Part shown: positions 1-11,549 of the stretch, piece after piece | Numbering within the stretch: the first letter of the stretch is position 1 | Layout: the number at the start of each line of letters is the position of its first letter | NCBI RefSeq assembly: GCF_020520425.1 | Contig: NC_079487.1 | Coordinates: 130,532,385 to 130,596,384, forward strand | Origin: Spinacia oleracea | Taxonomy: Eukaryota; Streptophyta; Magnoliopsida; Caryophyllales; Amaranthaceae | Length of the DNA stretch: 64,000 nucleotides | Direction of reading: 5' to 3' | Program-made: the position numbers and the translations under genes | Notes under the pieces: model-generated | Told to the model about the DNA's origin: nothing | The model's input: only the letters and a program-made list of their open reading frames with translations | The model's database searches: none

Positions 1-235
1 TCTCAAATTTAAAACACGAAACCCCAACAATGGTTAAATTCTCAAATTCTCAAACCCCAACAGATTCTCAAATTAACAGATAAAAAAATTTGACGAACCC
101 CAATAATGGTTAAATTAACGTTAAATTCAAGAAACATACAAATAATTGTACTCTTGGAATAGTAACAACAAATCTCACCAAATTAAAACAAAGTTATATT
201 AAACAGAACCTGACCATTGTCCATCGCCTCGCCTC
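1..235. other. AT-rich edge sequence, no gene seen
   Basis: This stretch repeats short phrases such as CTCAAATT and CCCCAACA several times in its first 120 bases, so it looks like degenerate tandem repeat. I see no supported coding sequence or RNA gene in it. Confidence 0.4.
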
Positions 236-332
236 GCCATCGCCTCGCCCCGCGCCTCGCCATCGCCTCGCCCCGCGCCTCGCCATCGCTTCGCCCCGCG
301 CCTCGCCTCGCCATCGCTTCTCCACCGCCACG
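236..332. repeat. GC-rich tandem repeat, about 23-bp period
   Basis: Units beginning GCCATCGC start at 236, 259, 282 and 310. The first two are 23 bp and essentially identical; the third has an extra GCCTC. The tract is strikingly GC-rich in an AT-rich flank. A 62-codon minus-strand frame crosses it, but its protein is only a Gly/Arg/Ala-rich translation of the repeat, so I do not call a gene. Confidence 0.75.
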
Positions 333-664
333 CCAGCGACCTTACCCTCCACATTGATACGACATGCAAACCAAAAAATGCAAACAAAAAAATCAGTTAG
401 TTAATCAACAATTAATCGCTAAATTAAATCCTAAATACCCATTCCAATCAGAAAAAAAAACTTGCGCGTAATTTACATAAAACCCTTAATCTGAGTTGAA
501 TTAGTTAAATTAGAAAAGATGAGAGAGGGTAAGGCGAGAGATTAACCTTATATTTCTTGATCTGAGTATTTTCGCAATATGTTGATCGGAATTTGAAAGG
601 ATAGGCATTTGAGCGCATATTTTCACCAAATTTGAGGTTTATCGCCATTCTTTAAGGAGAGAAA

Positions 665-790
665 GGAAGGAGATCTGATAAACGATGAGAGAGGAAGGAG
701 AGGAAGGAGATCGTTTGAGAGAGGAAGGAGATCTGATAAACGATGAGAGAGGAAGGAGATCGTTTGAGAGAGGAAGGAGATAAAGTAAGG
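665..790. repeat. GA-rich tandem repeat, 58-bp period
   Basis: A unit starting GGAAGGAGATCTG at 665 recurs at 723, and shorter GGAAGGAGAT copies follow. The strand bias (purine on +, CT-rich on -) is typical of plant 5' untranslated leaders, so it may lie in the leader of a leftward gene whose coding part is outside the window. That reading is inference. Confidence 0.6.
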
Positions 791-848
791 AGACAAATGA
801 AAATAGGTTCCACATAAAAGAGGAACGGCGGATAACAACAAACATCAG

Positions 849-904
849 ATAGGGTTTACGTTCTTAAGTATAGAAAGGATTGGGCTTTTAGAATAAAATG
901 GGCT
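849..904 (-). promoter_or_regulatory. Possible promoter motifs of a leftward gene
   Basis: On the + strand this holds AGGGTTTA (851-858, a telo-box-like motif read as TAAACCCT on the minus strand) and two TGGGCT site II-like motifs (881-886 and 899-904). A CT-rich leader-like tract on the minus strand follows to the left. The combination is typical of promoters of plant translation and ribosome genes. No start codon for such a gene could be assigned in the window. Confidence 0.35.
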
Positions 905-1234
905 TTAGCTTTACTAAACCGAAAAAACGGAACCAAATGGCGAGAGAAGTATCATCTAAAGTTATTATAAGAATATTAATACGAAAATTAAAATAAAAAA
1001 AACACACAAATTATGTTTGATTACTTAAAATTGACTTTCATTTTAGTGGAAAAGCATAGAATAAAAAACATTCAAATAAAATATTTAATTTAATTTAAAT
1101 ATAAATTTTCCTTTAAGTAAAACAGAAAAGCGAAAGGAAACAAAATAAAATATTCAATTTATTTTAAAATTATACGTTCGTTTTAGCAAAAAAGGAAAAA
1201 AAAATGCATTAAAATAAAATATTTAATTTATCAA
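905..1234. other. AT-rich flank left of the Helitron
   Basis: Very AT-rich sequence in which the phrase ATAAAATATT plus CAATTTA/TAATTTA recurs three times (around 1077, 1147 and 1215). I see no gene. It ends at A1234, the base before the Helitron's TC terminus. Confidence 0.5.
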
Positions 1235-1312
1235 TCTCTATTATATTGCAACAAAATTACAATACAAACAACTTATAGTAACCAAATTAATGTGTAGTTT
1301 TAGAGTTTCATA

Positions 1313-4300
1313 ATGGACGAGAACGGAGATCAATGTATGCAAGATCAAAGGTCGATATGGAGGGATAAAAAAAGACAACAGAGAAAATCACTCACTCCAG
1401 AACAAAGAGATTGTCAAAATGCAAAAAGGCGACTCAGCTATGCATGTGAAAACCAATCAGATGTTATAGGTACTCCTGAAAGCCAACCTCAAACTCCAAG
1501 TTCGGAAGGGCCTGTGATTGTTACCAATACTCCCAACACTTTGGGAGTTAGAAGGGCTATGGCAGACATCACAAATCGTGCCCATAATGTCACGACTGGA
1601 TATGAAAGGCGTGAAAGTAAGAAATCTGAACATAATCAATTCATTTTAAGTATGTAAACATGACAACTTACCTAACCAATCAAAAACATGATTTGATAAT
1701 GCAGTGCAACCTATTGATGAACTTCGTTTACTCGATACTCGGGCAAATCTAGAAAATCGGTTTTTTAGTGTCGGTGAAAGTAGCGCAACCACTGTGACCA
1801 TCCCAGACCCAACATCAAACTCAAGCGGCATGCCCAATCGATTCTTTTGTGTTGGCGAGAGCAGTACAACCAATGCACGTATACCATACCCTACTTCAGA
1901 CGATGGGGAATTGCCGCGCTTTGTTGAGGCGGAAAATAAAATACGCATGCCTGGCATATTATTCAATGTCGGTGAAAGTCGTGCAATCGACACCAACAAC
2001 ATATCAAACCCCATTTCTGATGATATAAGGGTCTGGAAAGTAGGGAGAACTGGTTATAAAAATTGTGCAAGAAATTACCAAGAGAGTCAAGGGGTTCCTA
2101 TATTCAGTTTGCCACCCATGAAAACATGTCCGCATTGCCAAGCACGACTTTTCCATTGTGAATCTCCTGAACTATGTTGCTTAAGTGGGAAGGTCAACTT
2201 ACCTGATTTTCCATTATCCTCTGATATGCTTGATTTATATTCTGATCAATCGGAATATGGGGCTCATTTTAGGCAAAACATCCGTAAGTACAACCACGTC
2301 TTTTCATTCACTTCAATGGGAGTTCATTTAGATGACGAACTAGCAAATGCACGTCAAGGCGTTTACACATTCCGTGCACAAGGTTCAATTTACCATCGTA
2401 TTGGAGGTTTCTTACCTTTGAACGAAGGAGATCGTCCTCGATTTCTTCAACTCTACATTTATGATACTGAGCATGAAAATGAAAATCGTGCAGCAGAGAA
2501 TTCATCATTACGCCTCGATGTCATCGACAGAATCAAGAATATTTTGAATGCTCACAATCCTTTTGTCCACAATCTCCGCCATCTTGCTCAGCGTAGTGAC
2601 TTAAGTGATTGCAAATTTGTCATCAAAGAGCAACCTACAAATAAACATCAATACTCGATGCCGACAGCTTCGCAAGTAGCAGCAGTTGTCGTTGGAGGTG
2701 ATGACATTTCCAACTTGAAGGATAGGGACATCATGGTAGAGTCAGTAACTGGGCAACTAAGTTATATCAAAGACACTGCCGGTTATTATGACCCACTGCA
2801 GTATCCTCTACTGTTCCCTTATGGTTCTTACGGCTGGGATTTAAACAGTCGAAGTTCCACTGGTAAAAAGTTGACGTGCCGGGAATTCTATGCATACATG
2901 TTTCAGGTGCATATTTCTAATAACTCTTTTTTAAGCCTTATCCTAAAAATCATATACTTAGACCTTTATGACCAAAACAAGTATTTTGTGTTATAGATGC
3001 GGCAACATCTTGATTCTCTAATCTTAAGAGGCGGTCGTCTACTGCAACAATTTGTTGTCGATAACTGTGTGAAAATGCAAGCCAATAATTTGAGGTGGAT
3101 TGCACTCAACCAAGATAAGATACGTGCTGATTTGTACAAGGGTTTAGAGGATTCTTTACATGCTGGAGAGCATAACACAGGTCCATATTGATTTAAGTTA
3201 ATCGATTATACTCAATAATTCATACATTGTTTCACATGCAATAAAGTTTGTCTATATAATGTCTATTTGCAGAAAATGTTGGACGACGGACCATACTGCC
3301 GTCTTCATTCGTTGGAAGTCCAAGAGATATGCACCAGAGGTATCAAGATGCCATGGCATTGGTTCATAAGTTCGGCAAGCCCGATATATTTCTTACAATG
3401 ACATGCAATCCATCTTGGCCAGAGATACAATCAGAATTGTTGGCCGGACAAGTTCCAAACGATCGTCCAGATCTGCTGACACGGGTTTTTCATGCTAAAC
3501 TTGAAGAGTTGAAAAAGGATGTTCTAGAAAGGGGCGTCCTCGGAACGGTTGTTGCTTATGTATATGTGATTGAATTCCAAAAGAGGGGTCTTCCACATGT
3601 TCATATGTTATTAATTCTTGATCAAAATGACAAGCTAACCACTCCGGATGACTTTGATAAGATTGTGAGAGCAGTGATTCCTGATGAACAACAAGAACCA
3701 AAATTGTATAAGGCAGTTCTTAAACACATGATTCATGGCCCATGTGGTGTTCTCAACCACAAATCCCCGTGTATGAAACAAGGAAGTTGTAAGAAAGGAT
3801 TCCCTAAGGAATTCTCCAATGATACAAAGCAAGGCAATGACTCATATCCTCTTTACCGTCGTCCACAAGATCGTCCAGCAGTACCGTTGCGTGAGAATTC
3901 ACGAGTTCGTGTAGATAATCAGTGGGTAGTCCCATATAATCCATTTTTGCTCTTAAAGTACGATTGTCACATCAATATTGAGATATGCAGCAGCATCAAG
4001 TGTGTCAAATATCTGTATAAGTACATCCATAAGGGTTCAGATAGAGTTTCAATGGAAGTTCATAACGGAGATGAGATTGCACAATATGTCGATGCACGGT
4101 GGATTTGTGCACCCGAAGCTATGTGGAAACTTTACAAATTCCCCATGACTAGTATCTGTCCTGCCGTAGATCGTTTGCAGGTTCATTTGCCAAACATGCA
4201 TCAAGTGAGGTTCGAAGGGAACCAGCAAATCTCAAGCGTGTTAGCGAACCCAAGAAACTCTAAGACGATGCTCACTGAATTTTTCAAGATGAATTCAGTC

Positions 4301-6334
4301 GATCCAAATGCAAGGAAATATCTTTATCGAGAATTTCCTGAGGATTACAGATGGTTAACGAGTTCACGTGAATGGCAGAAGAGAAAAAGTACACAACGAG
4401 TTATGGGTCGATTGTATGTAGCTTCACCATCGGAAGGAGAACGATTTTATTTGAGAATGTTACTCAATCATGTGAGGGAGCGTACATCGTTCGAACATTT
4501 AAGAACGATCAATGGCGTCACACACCCTACATTCAGGGCTGCAGCTGAAGCCCTCGGTCTAATCGAAAATGACGAAAGCATTCGTCAATGTCTTTTAGAA
4601 GCATGTTCAGTACGAATGCCATCTGCATTACGTCGGTTATTTGCAACCATATTGGTATACTGTCAACCAACTGGATTACGAGCACTCTGGGATGAGTTTT
4701 TCCCTTACATGGTTGAGGATTATCCAGCCTCAAACACAACAAGTAATTCTGTTTTCCTCACTAACAAACTTTTGCAAGACATAGATAGGTTATTAAGACC
4801 ACTTAGAAAAAGGATTTCTGACTACACGGAGTTGCCAAGCTTACCTGAATGTACTGATGACATTGACGAGCTTCCTTCTATCATGGAAGAGTACTTTTCT
4901 GTTCCGGTTCCAGATGAGGATTTGGCATGCGTTGGCACTCTCAATAGTGACCAACAAGTTGCATACGACACAATAATGAATGCTGTCATTTCAAAGGCTG
5001 GCTGTTCTTTCTTCGTCGATGGTCCTGGGGGAACCGGAAAAACATTTTTATACAGAGCCCTTCTTGCTACTGTAAAGAGTAGAGGCGAAATAGCTATCCC
5101 CACTGCAACATCTGGAATTGCAGCAACGTTGTTGCACCAGGGAAGAACATCACATTCGACTTTTCAGCTTCCACTTAATCCAGACAGCTCATCAACTTGC
5201 TCATTTACCAAACGTTCTAAAACTGCAATTCTCCTAAAAAATTCTGCCATTATCGTATGGGATGAGGCCCCAATGACACACAGATATCAATTTGAAGCTG
5301 TTGATCGATCACTCAAGGATTTAATGGGGAATGACTTGCCGTTTGGGGGGAAAATTATTGTGTTCGGTGGTGATTTCAGACAGGTTTTACCGGTGGTTCG
5401 AAACGGAACTAGAGCTCAAATGATTGACGCATCTTTTGTCAGGTCCCCTATGTGGAGACATATTCGTATTTTGCGTTTGAGAGAAAATATGAGATCAATT
5501 GATGATAACGACTTTGCTAATTTCTTACTCTCTGTTGGGAACGGTAATGAACCTACTGTTTCAGATCAGATGATAAGGTTACCAACTGCCATGATTATGC
5601 CAACAGTGGCAGATAGTACGATCGAGGCTTTGATCGACCAAATCTTTCCAAGTTTAAGTGAGCACGTTGGTGATGGAAATTTTATAGTTGAAAGGGCGAT
5701 CATCACACCCCTGAACGAAGACGCTGATAGAATAAATAATAAGGTTGTCGAAAAGTTTCTCGGAGAAGGAAAAACGTATTATTCGTTTGATTCTGTTCCT
5801 GAAGATAAGAGAAATTTGTACCAACAAGAGTTTTTGAATTCGATTTCTGCGTCGGGATTGCCTCCCCATGCTCTCACCCTGAAACCTGGGGTACCCTTAA
5901 TGCTTTTGAGAAATATTGATCCTAAACATGGTCTTTGCAATGGAACACGGCTGCTTTGCCATTCATTAAAGGACAATTTTATTGATGCTGAGATATTAAC
6001 CGGACATTCTAGGGGGAACAGAGTGTTTTTGCCAAGAATTCCCTTGAAAACTGCTGAAGATATTAAATTGCCATTCGAGATGGTCAGAAAGCAATTTCCT
6101 GTGAAGTTGAGTTTTGCCTTGACTATCAACAAGTCTCAGGGACAAACTATTCCACATGTTGGGATATACCTCCCCGATCATGTATTTAGCCACGGCCAGC
6201 TATATGTGGCATTATCACGAGGAATTTCTGAGAACACGACAAAGATCGTGGTAGAAAAGGGAAAGGTTCAAGGTTGTGAAGGCATATTCACTAAAAATAT
6301 TGTGTACAAAGAAGTTTTGTTGTCTTATGATTAG
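1313..6334 (+). CDS. Helitron RepHel: HUH replication initiator fused to PIF1-like helicase
   Basis: Nicks and transfers single-stranded DNA and unwinds it during rolling-circle transposition of the element. I join four exons: 1313-1616, 1705-2906, 2997-3180 and 3273-6334, all GT-AG and all in frame, giving 1583 aa. Residues 1-240 are low-complexity. A zinc-binding region starts at CPHCQARLFHC (residue 243). The Rep domain has FLTMTCNPSWPEI, the two-histidine motif GLPHVHMLL (H672, H674) and the catalytic tyrosine motif KYLYKYIHKG (Y810-Y814). The helicase has Walker A GPGGTGKT near residue 1147, the Walker B motif VWDEAP, and a C-terminal INKSQGQT. No frameshift or premature stop is visible. 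The start ATG at 1313 is the first in the open frame, 78 bases inside the element. An upstream exon cannot be ruled out, but the catalytic part is secure. Confidence 0.92.
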
Positions 6335-6587
6335 AGATACGGAATTAAAGTATTGTTTTTTATTTCCCAGTTTTATAATAAACGGTATTGTACTCACATT
6401 GAGTAGTTTTTATAATAATAATTGCTTTATGATATAACTACAGACGAATTGAGAGATGTGAATTTTATATATCGGAGTAATTAAATGTATTCATGTACAT
6501 AGCTTTCTTTTCATGTGATATACCTATTCATACATTGTGAATTTCGGTTTATGTAATTCTAATTTTGAACTGAACTAACTTTACAGG

Positions 6588-8629
6588 ATGACAGAGTACC
6601 ATTATCCAACTTTTGAGCATTTATATCCTAGCGGGGTACAACGATATGATGTACGAGCCCGACTGATTCGCAATTATGATATTTTCAACTACAACCATAA
6701 AGGAAAAACCAAGCAAACATGGAAAATGCTTTTTGTCGATGTTGAGGTAAATGACCTTATGCTTCATTTAAATTTTCATTGAATCTGAACTATATCATAA
6801 CTTTGCATGTGTTTCCTTTTGTAGGGTGAGGGCATACAGTGCAATATTTTCGGCCCCGCGATTGAAAAGTTTGTAGGACGGTTTCAAGAGGGATTCATTT
6901 ATATACTCCTTGCTGTACAAGTGATATTTGCTGAAGGGAAAAACAAAATTGTCCCCAATTGGAAACAGATGATCATTAAAGAAGAAACAAATGTGATACG
7001 TGAAGAGGAGGATGACATTTCCATACCTTCATTCCACTATAATTTGGTTCAGTTGAACCGATTAAGTTGTCACATCGACTGTACCAATAGAGTTTATGGT
7101 ACTTTTGTTTGCCTTTTTTCAATATTCAGTTATCATGCATATGTCGTTTATTAATTGAAACATTGATGATGTTTTAGATGCAATGGGATTGGTCCTATAC
7201 GTTTCACCAGTTGAGAATATTGGTGTGGATTCAGTCAAGCGAGACGTAGCAATAATGGATACAACGTAAGTCCGCTAAATTATTATAATGTTAATTACTT
7301 ATCGAATTTACCTGTATTTCGAATATTTTGTCTTAATATTGTTTTCATTTCTACTTGCAGCTGGACTGTTATTAAATTAACACTTTGGAATGATTTTGTG
7401 CACGTTCTTGATGAAAATCTTAATCATGTTGACATTTGTCCAATCATTGTAGCATGTGGTCTGCATGTCAAGAGCTTCTATGGTACATCATCCAAATTAA
7501 ATTATTTTGTAGATGATGTCTTTGTAATATGTAGTTTAAAGTATATATCCACCTGTGATAATATTTCTAATTGATCAATACAAACAGGTACATATCTTTC
7601 CACGGGATACCACACTAGGGTTTATGTTAACCCGGTTAATGAAAAAACAACATCCTTATCTACATGGTATGTACAATTTCGCCAAATACATGGTATCTAC
7701 CCGGTTAATGAAAATAACCTTAAGTATTATGCTCATAACTTTTTTCACGTATAGGTATAAATCGGAAAAACTGGCAAATATAAGGAGAGATTGGTTTCGT
7801 TCGTCGACTTTTTCGTTAAAGTCTTCGATTGACATTTCTAACACTCCCCGTATCCGATTATCTCAATTCTCTAGCGTGAGAAAGGTATCGTTTTTAACCT
7901 TGAAGTTTAAGTGTTGTCAACAAAATACGATATTATGTACTTAATTGTCTAACTTTGCTTTTTTTTTTTGGTAGGTTCAATACTGTCGAGTTGCTGCATA
8001 TGCATGTCGCGTTGATAGTGTTGATAACATCATATATGAGGCATGCAATCGTTGTCTTAAAAAGGTTGTCATTTTTCAAGGACTACAAAAATGTCAATCC
8101 TGCAATCTCACCAACACTGTAACTATCCCAAGGTAATTATCTAAATCTTTTTTATACTTAAACACACATTATATATTGATTTTTATCTATATTAATAAAT
8201 TGATTTAATTTCGTTTTATAGGTTGCTTCTTCGACTTACCATATTTGATAAAAGTGGTAATTTGAAAGTCACAATATTACACGATCTTGCACAACACCTC
8301 TTAGGTTGTTTAGCTACTGAAATAAAATCAGTACTTCAACAGGTTTCAATCTAATACTCTAACAACATAATTGTTTAAAAAAAATTAACTCATGTTGATT
8401 TTACATTTGAATATATTTTTTAACGTTCATGCAGCCTAATGGACGTAATCGAGTGATGGAAAAAGTATTTGCATGCTTCGGAAACAAAGCTTTTTCATGG
8501 GTGCTACATCCACCAATTGAAGCTTTTAATCCTGAACATTCGTATACGGTTGGATATGTGTTGCATATCGATTGGGCGGAGGAGTGCATGTGGTTAAACA
8601 AATATATTGCGAGCAAAAAAAGAAAGTGA
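6588..8629 (+). CDS. Helitron-encoded RPA70-like single-stranded DNA-binding protein
   Basis: A replication protein A large-subunit homologue of the kind carried by plant Helitrons, presumed to coat single-stranded DNA during transposition. Nine exons join in frame: 6588-6746, 6825-7098, 7178-7265, 7361-7482, 7588-7666, 7755-7884, 7975-8132, 8222-8342 and 8435-8629, totalling 1326 nt (441 aa). OB-fold-like segments occur in order. The last contains a four-cysteine zinc ribbon (YEACNRC, then KCQSC 19 residues later), as in the C-terminal DNA-binding domain of RPA70. The protein ends in a basic KKRK tail that could be a nuclear signal. It starts 253 bases after the RepHel stop. A TTTACAG just before the ATG could be a splice acceptor, so a fused RepHel-RPA transcript or an extra first exon is possible. 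Confidence 0.85.
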
Positions 8630-8823
8630 TAATTACTATTTTGTATGTACTTCAATTTTGGTTTTCCAATGGGATATGTTAGTTGTATCAAAATAATGTT
8701 ACATTTTTTTAATAGCTTTAAATTCGTCATGTAAGGCTACGAGTATTGTATGACCTCAATGTCGCAAAATATGGACTTTGCGAACGATGTGCATGAAATA
8801 ATAGGCACAATAAAGTTTCTAAA

Positions 8824-8856
8824 ATGCACGCACGCATCGCGTGCATAAAATACTAG
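8824..8856 (+). other. Helitron 3' hairpin and CTAG terminus
   Basis: ATGCACGC (8824-8831) pairs perfectly with GCGTGCAT (8839-8846) around a 7-nt loop. Ten bases later the element ends in CTAG, followed by T. This is the transposition terminator structure expected of Helitrons. Confidence 0.9.
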
Positions 8857-8874
8857 TATAGTAATAATAGATCT

Positions 8875-8913
8875 GTGCCAGTCAAACCCGTTCAAGTATT
8901 CCGGACACGGGAG
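8875..8913. mobile_element. Stump of a Stowaway-like MITE right end
   Basis: GTGCCAGTCAAACC and AAGTATTCCGG match the right arm of the MITE at 21125-21452 (GTGCCGGTCAAACC, GAGTATTCCGG), ending in CGGGAG before AATA. Only the right arm is present: it starts 18 bases beyond the Helitron end, and no matching left arm was seen on either side. Confidence 0.45.
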
Positions 8914-8971
8914 AATAATACATAAAAAAAAAAAGCTACTCCGTATTTATTTTTTTGATTGATTATGGGGC

Positions 8972-9142
8972 GGCCCAAGGCCCACCCGTAAGTCGGCCGC
9001 TGAGTCCAGTTAAATTGAAAAATATAGTGTAGCAAAATTACTTTAATTCTACCTTGTTTATTTTATTTTTTGCCAAAAATACTACTCACTCCGTATTTGT
9101 TTATTTTGTTTATATAATTAGATTCTCTTAAACCCTAAACCC
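8972..9142 (+). promoter_or_regulatory. MDN1 core promoter: two site II motifs, TATA box, telo-box
   Basis: GGCCCA occurs at 8972-8977 and 8979-8984 (TGGGCC site II elements on the other strand). TATATAA lies at 9111-9117, and a telo-box run AAACCCTAAACCC at 9130-9142, where transcription would start about 25-30 bases past the TATA box. Telo-box plus site II is the established pairing in plant ribosomal-protein and ribosome-biogenesis promoters and fits control of midasin. The whole set lies within 290 bases of the Helitron's right end. Confidence 0.65.
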
Positions 9143-9262
9143 TTCAGACCTGACAACAGAAAACCCCCTCTTCACATTCTGCTCCTCAACTTCAAGTACT
9201 TCAGAAACCCAAATTTCCCCCGTCAATTTTAGGTTTGTATACTTGATAGAAGCGATAACGAA

Positions 9263-11549
9263 ATGTCGATGGACGGAAGTTTTCGGTTGAATTTGGAGTT
9301 GGAGAGGTTAATTGCCCGTTGTCCGAAGCTCGGTAATGAAGCTCGTTTCAGTTCTCTGCTAGAAAAGGTACCTAATTCACTTAATTATGCTTTGGAATTT
9401 TTATTGTTGTTATTGAGATTAATGTTTGTGTAATTGATGCTGGGTTGTGCTTGGGTTATTTGAAGGGAAATGAGATGGAGGAGGAACAAGTGGTGGATGC
9501 TTTGTCGACGGTATTATTGCATCCCAGCTACACAATACCTGTAATGGGTTGTTTTCGCCCAATCGCTAAGAAAATTGTGGACCGTGTTGTGGGATTGTTA
9601 AAACTGGTACCAAATTTGAGGTTTAATTATCCCGGGGGAGTGGTAAATTCTAAGGAAGAAATGTTTTTTGTGGATTGTGAAGAACTTGATGGAGTAGAAC
9701 TGCTTGGAGTGATTGAGGCATATTGTAGATGTGGGAGGTTTTTGGATCTTCATGAAGTTGCAAATATGGCCTTTTGTCGAATTCTTGATCTTGCGCCTTT
9801 TTTGAATGGGTAAGCACCCGAGCATCACTGCCATTAATTTTTATTTATTTGTGTGAACTTATATTTTGTAAACTTTTCTGTTCATGCACTTTTATTATGT
9901 TCACAGGAAATATAGAGTACAATCTTTTTGTGGTATTTGTGTATTTCAACAGCCTGATCTTCAGTTTTCAATATTTTTGGAGGATTCATGCATGAGCCTG
10001 GTTTATGATTATTAGCAATCGGTCTTTGCCAAGAGCTTGATGCTTATCTGCTAGTGTTTTTCGTAACACGTATTTTCTTTATGCTGCATCCATGTAAAGC
10101 TGTGCAGACTTAATGTGAGCAACAAAGTTTTCTGTGGTTGACTTCAGAAACCCTTTTGTTGTCTGAATTTTTTTAGTAGAACAATCAGTTCTTTGCACTT
10201 ATACTCTTGAATTTACTGTAAATTATGAGACAGCTTCAGTAAAATGCTTATCTTCTTATACTCTCAAGTTCTAACAATGTCAATGAAGGTGAACTTAAAG
10301 TTAGGGGGCTTTTGTTCCCCCTGTTGGGAGTGGGCCATCAGAATGCACGAGGATAAGATTTTTTTCCCATGGTATCCTATTCATTGTGATTATAAACTCC
10401 TTCTGTCCTGTTGCTGGCATTTGTAGAGAATTTATGTGCATTTGAGCACTTGTTTCATGGTGTTATTTTATTATTGCATACTATGTGAATTTATCTCATG
10501 TAGACATATTTATGATACTTGGCCCTATTTTTTTTTTTCCAGTGCAATAGAATGCTATTATGAATTTGGCGGACCACCATTTTATCGTATTATTGAGGTG
10601 GCATTCAATTTGAAGGTGAAAACAGAGGTAAGCTTTTTTTCACCTTTGGCACCTTAATTTTTGCAGTCTTGATTATGAGGATTTCTATTGGTTGATCTTT
10701 TACTGTTGATTTTCGTCAAATTATAAGTTTTTTATCTATTAAAAAGTAGAACTACATTATCAGTGAAACTATAGTTATGAAAAGCGAAGGTTTTAATTAT
10801 TTTGGAATTTAGGTAGTGTTCTTGCTTTTCTAGTTTTCATACGTTGGTCAAAAGAGTTGTGTGTGTGTGTTGGTCCTTTTGGGTTTCCTTTTGTCACATT
10901 GTTTTTGTTGGGATGTGATGTCTGGTTTGTATATCTGTATTTATGTTCTATTATAATGCATCATCCTCCATTCTATTTTCTTCTTTTTATTTTCTGCTAC
11001 TTCTGTTTCCCAGCCAGCTGCAAGGCATCTGCGGAATCTTGTTTGGACCTCTTACCGTCTACTTCTTTTAGACCCTGAGTATTTTTCAAGCCGTTGGAAT
11101 TGGTGCTGTATTTTGGATCTGGTACACCAGTCTGCAAATTTTGATGCTTGTTATAATACTGAGCTCACTAGAGATATAAGATGGTGTGGAGTTCAGATAC
11201 TGTGTGTCCTTCTGAGGTTACCAAGTAGAACTTCTGTACTTGGTATGGGTCCTGTGGAAGTCTTACCATGTTTGTTGCGGTGAGTTCTTGTATCTGAACT
11301 GTCATGTCTATATTGCCTAACTGTTGGGGCTGTTGTGACTTCCTAAACTTACTCTGCTAAATGCATCTCTTTTACTAGGTGGCACGAGTTCTGTTGGGAT
11401 GTATCAATAGAAAAGGCTGGCTGGTTCATTTCCAAGAAAGAAGCTCCTGACTTGTCAGATGGGGATGCTGGTTTTAGTGGTGGAGAGGCTATTCGTTTGT
11501 TGAAGCTTTTTGAAAACGAACCTAAAAGTTTTACAAAGAGGCTGCAAAG
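9263..11549 (+). other. MDN1: MDN1 exons 1-5: N-terminal domain (aa 1-323)
   Basis: Exons 9263-9367, 9466-9809, 10543-10627, 11014-11279 and 11379-11549. They encode the helical N-terminal region before the first AAA module, with no recognisable catalytic motif. Exon 3 follows a long pyrimidine tract and encodes a segment containing YYEFGGPPFYRIIEV. Introns contain no element I could name. Confidence 0.85.

Larger units (their letters stand above)
1235..8856 (+). mobile_element. Complete, apparently intact Helitron (7622 bp)
   Basis: The left end reads A|TCTCTATTATATT at 1234/1235, matching the plant Helitron 5' terminus (TC) inserted after an A. The right end has a perfect 8-bp stem (8824-8831 with 8839-8846, 7-nt loop), then AAAATA and CTAG at 8853-8856, followed by T8857. 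Insertion between A and T without target duplication is the Helitron signature. The interior encodes a RepHel protein (1313-6334) and an RPA70-like protein (6588-8629), both on the + strand and both free of stops once introns are removed. Having both genes and both termini suggests an autonomous element or a recently active copy. The exact left end is slightly less certain than the right because it has no structural landmark beyond TCTCTA. Confidence 0.9.

Noticed and set aside
199-387. 62-codon minus-strand frame rich in Gly, Arg and Ala
   Set aside because: It is a translation of a 23-bp tandem repeat; no other coding support.
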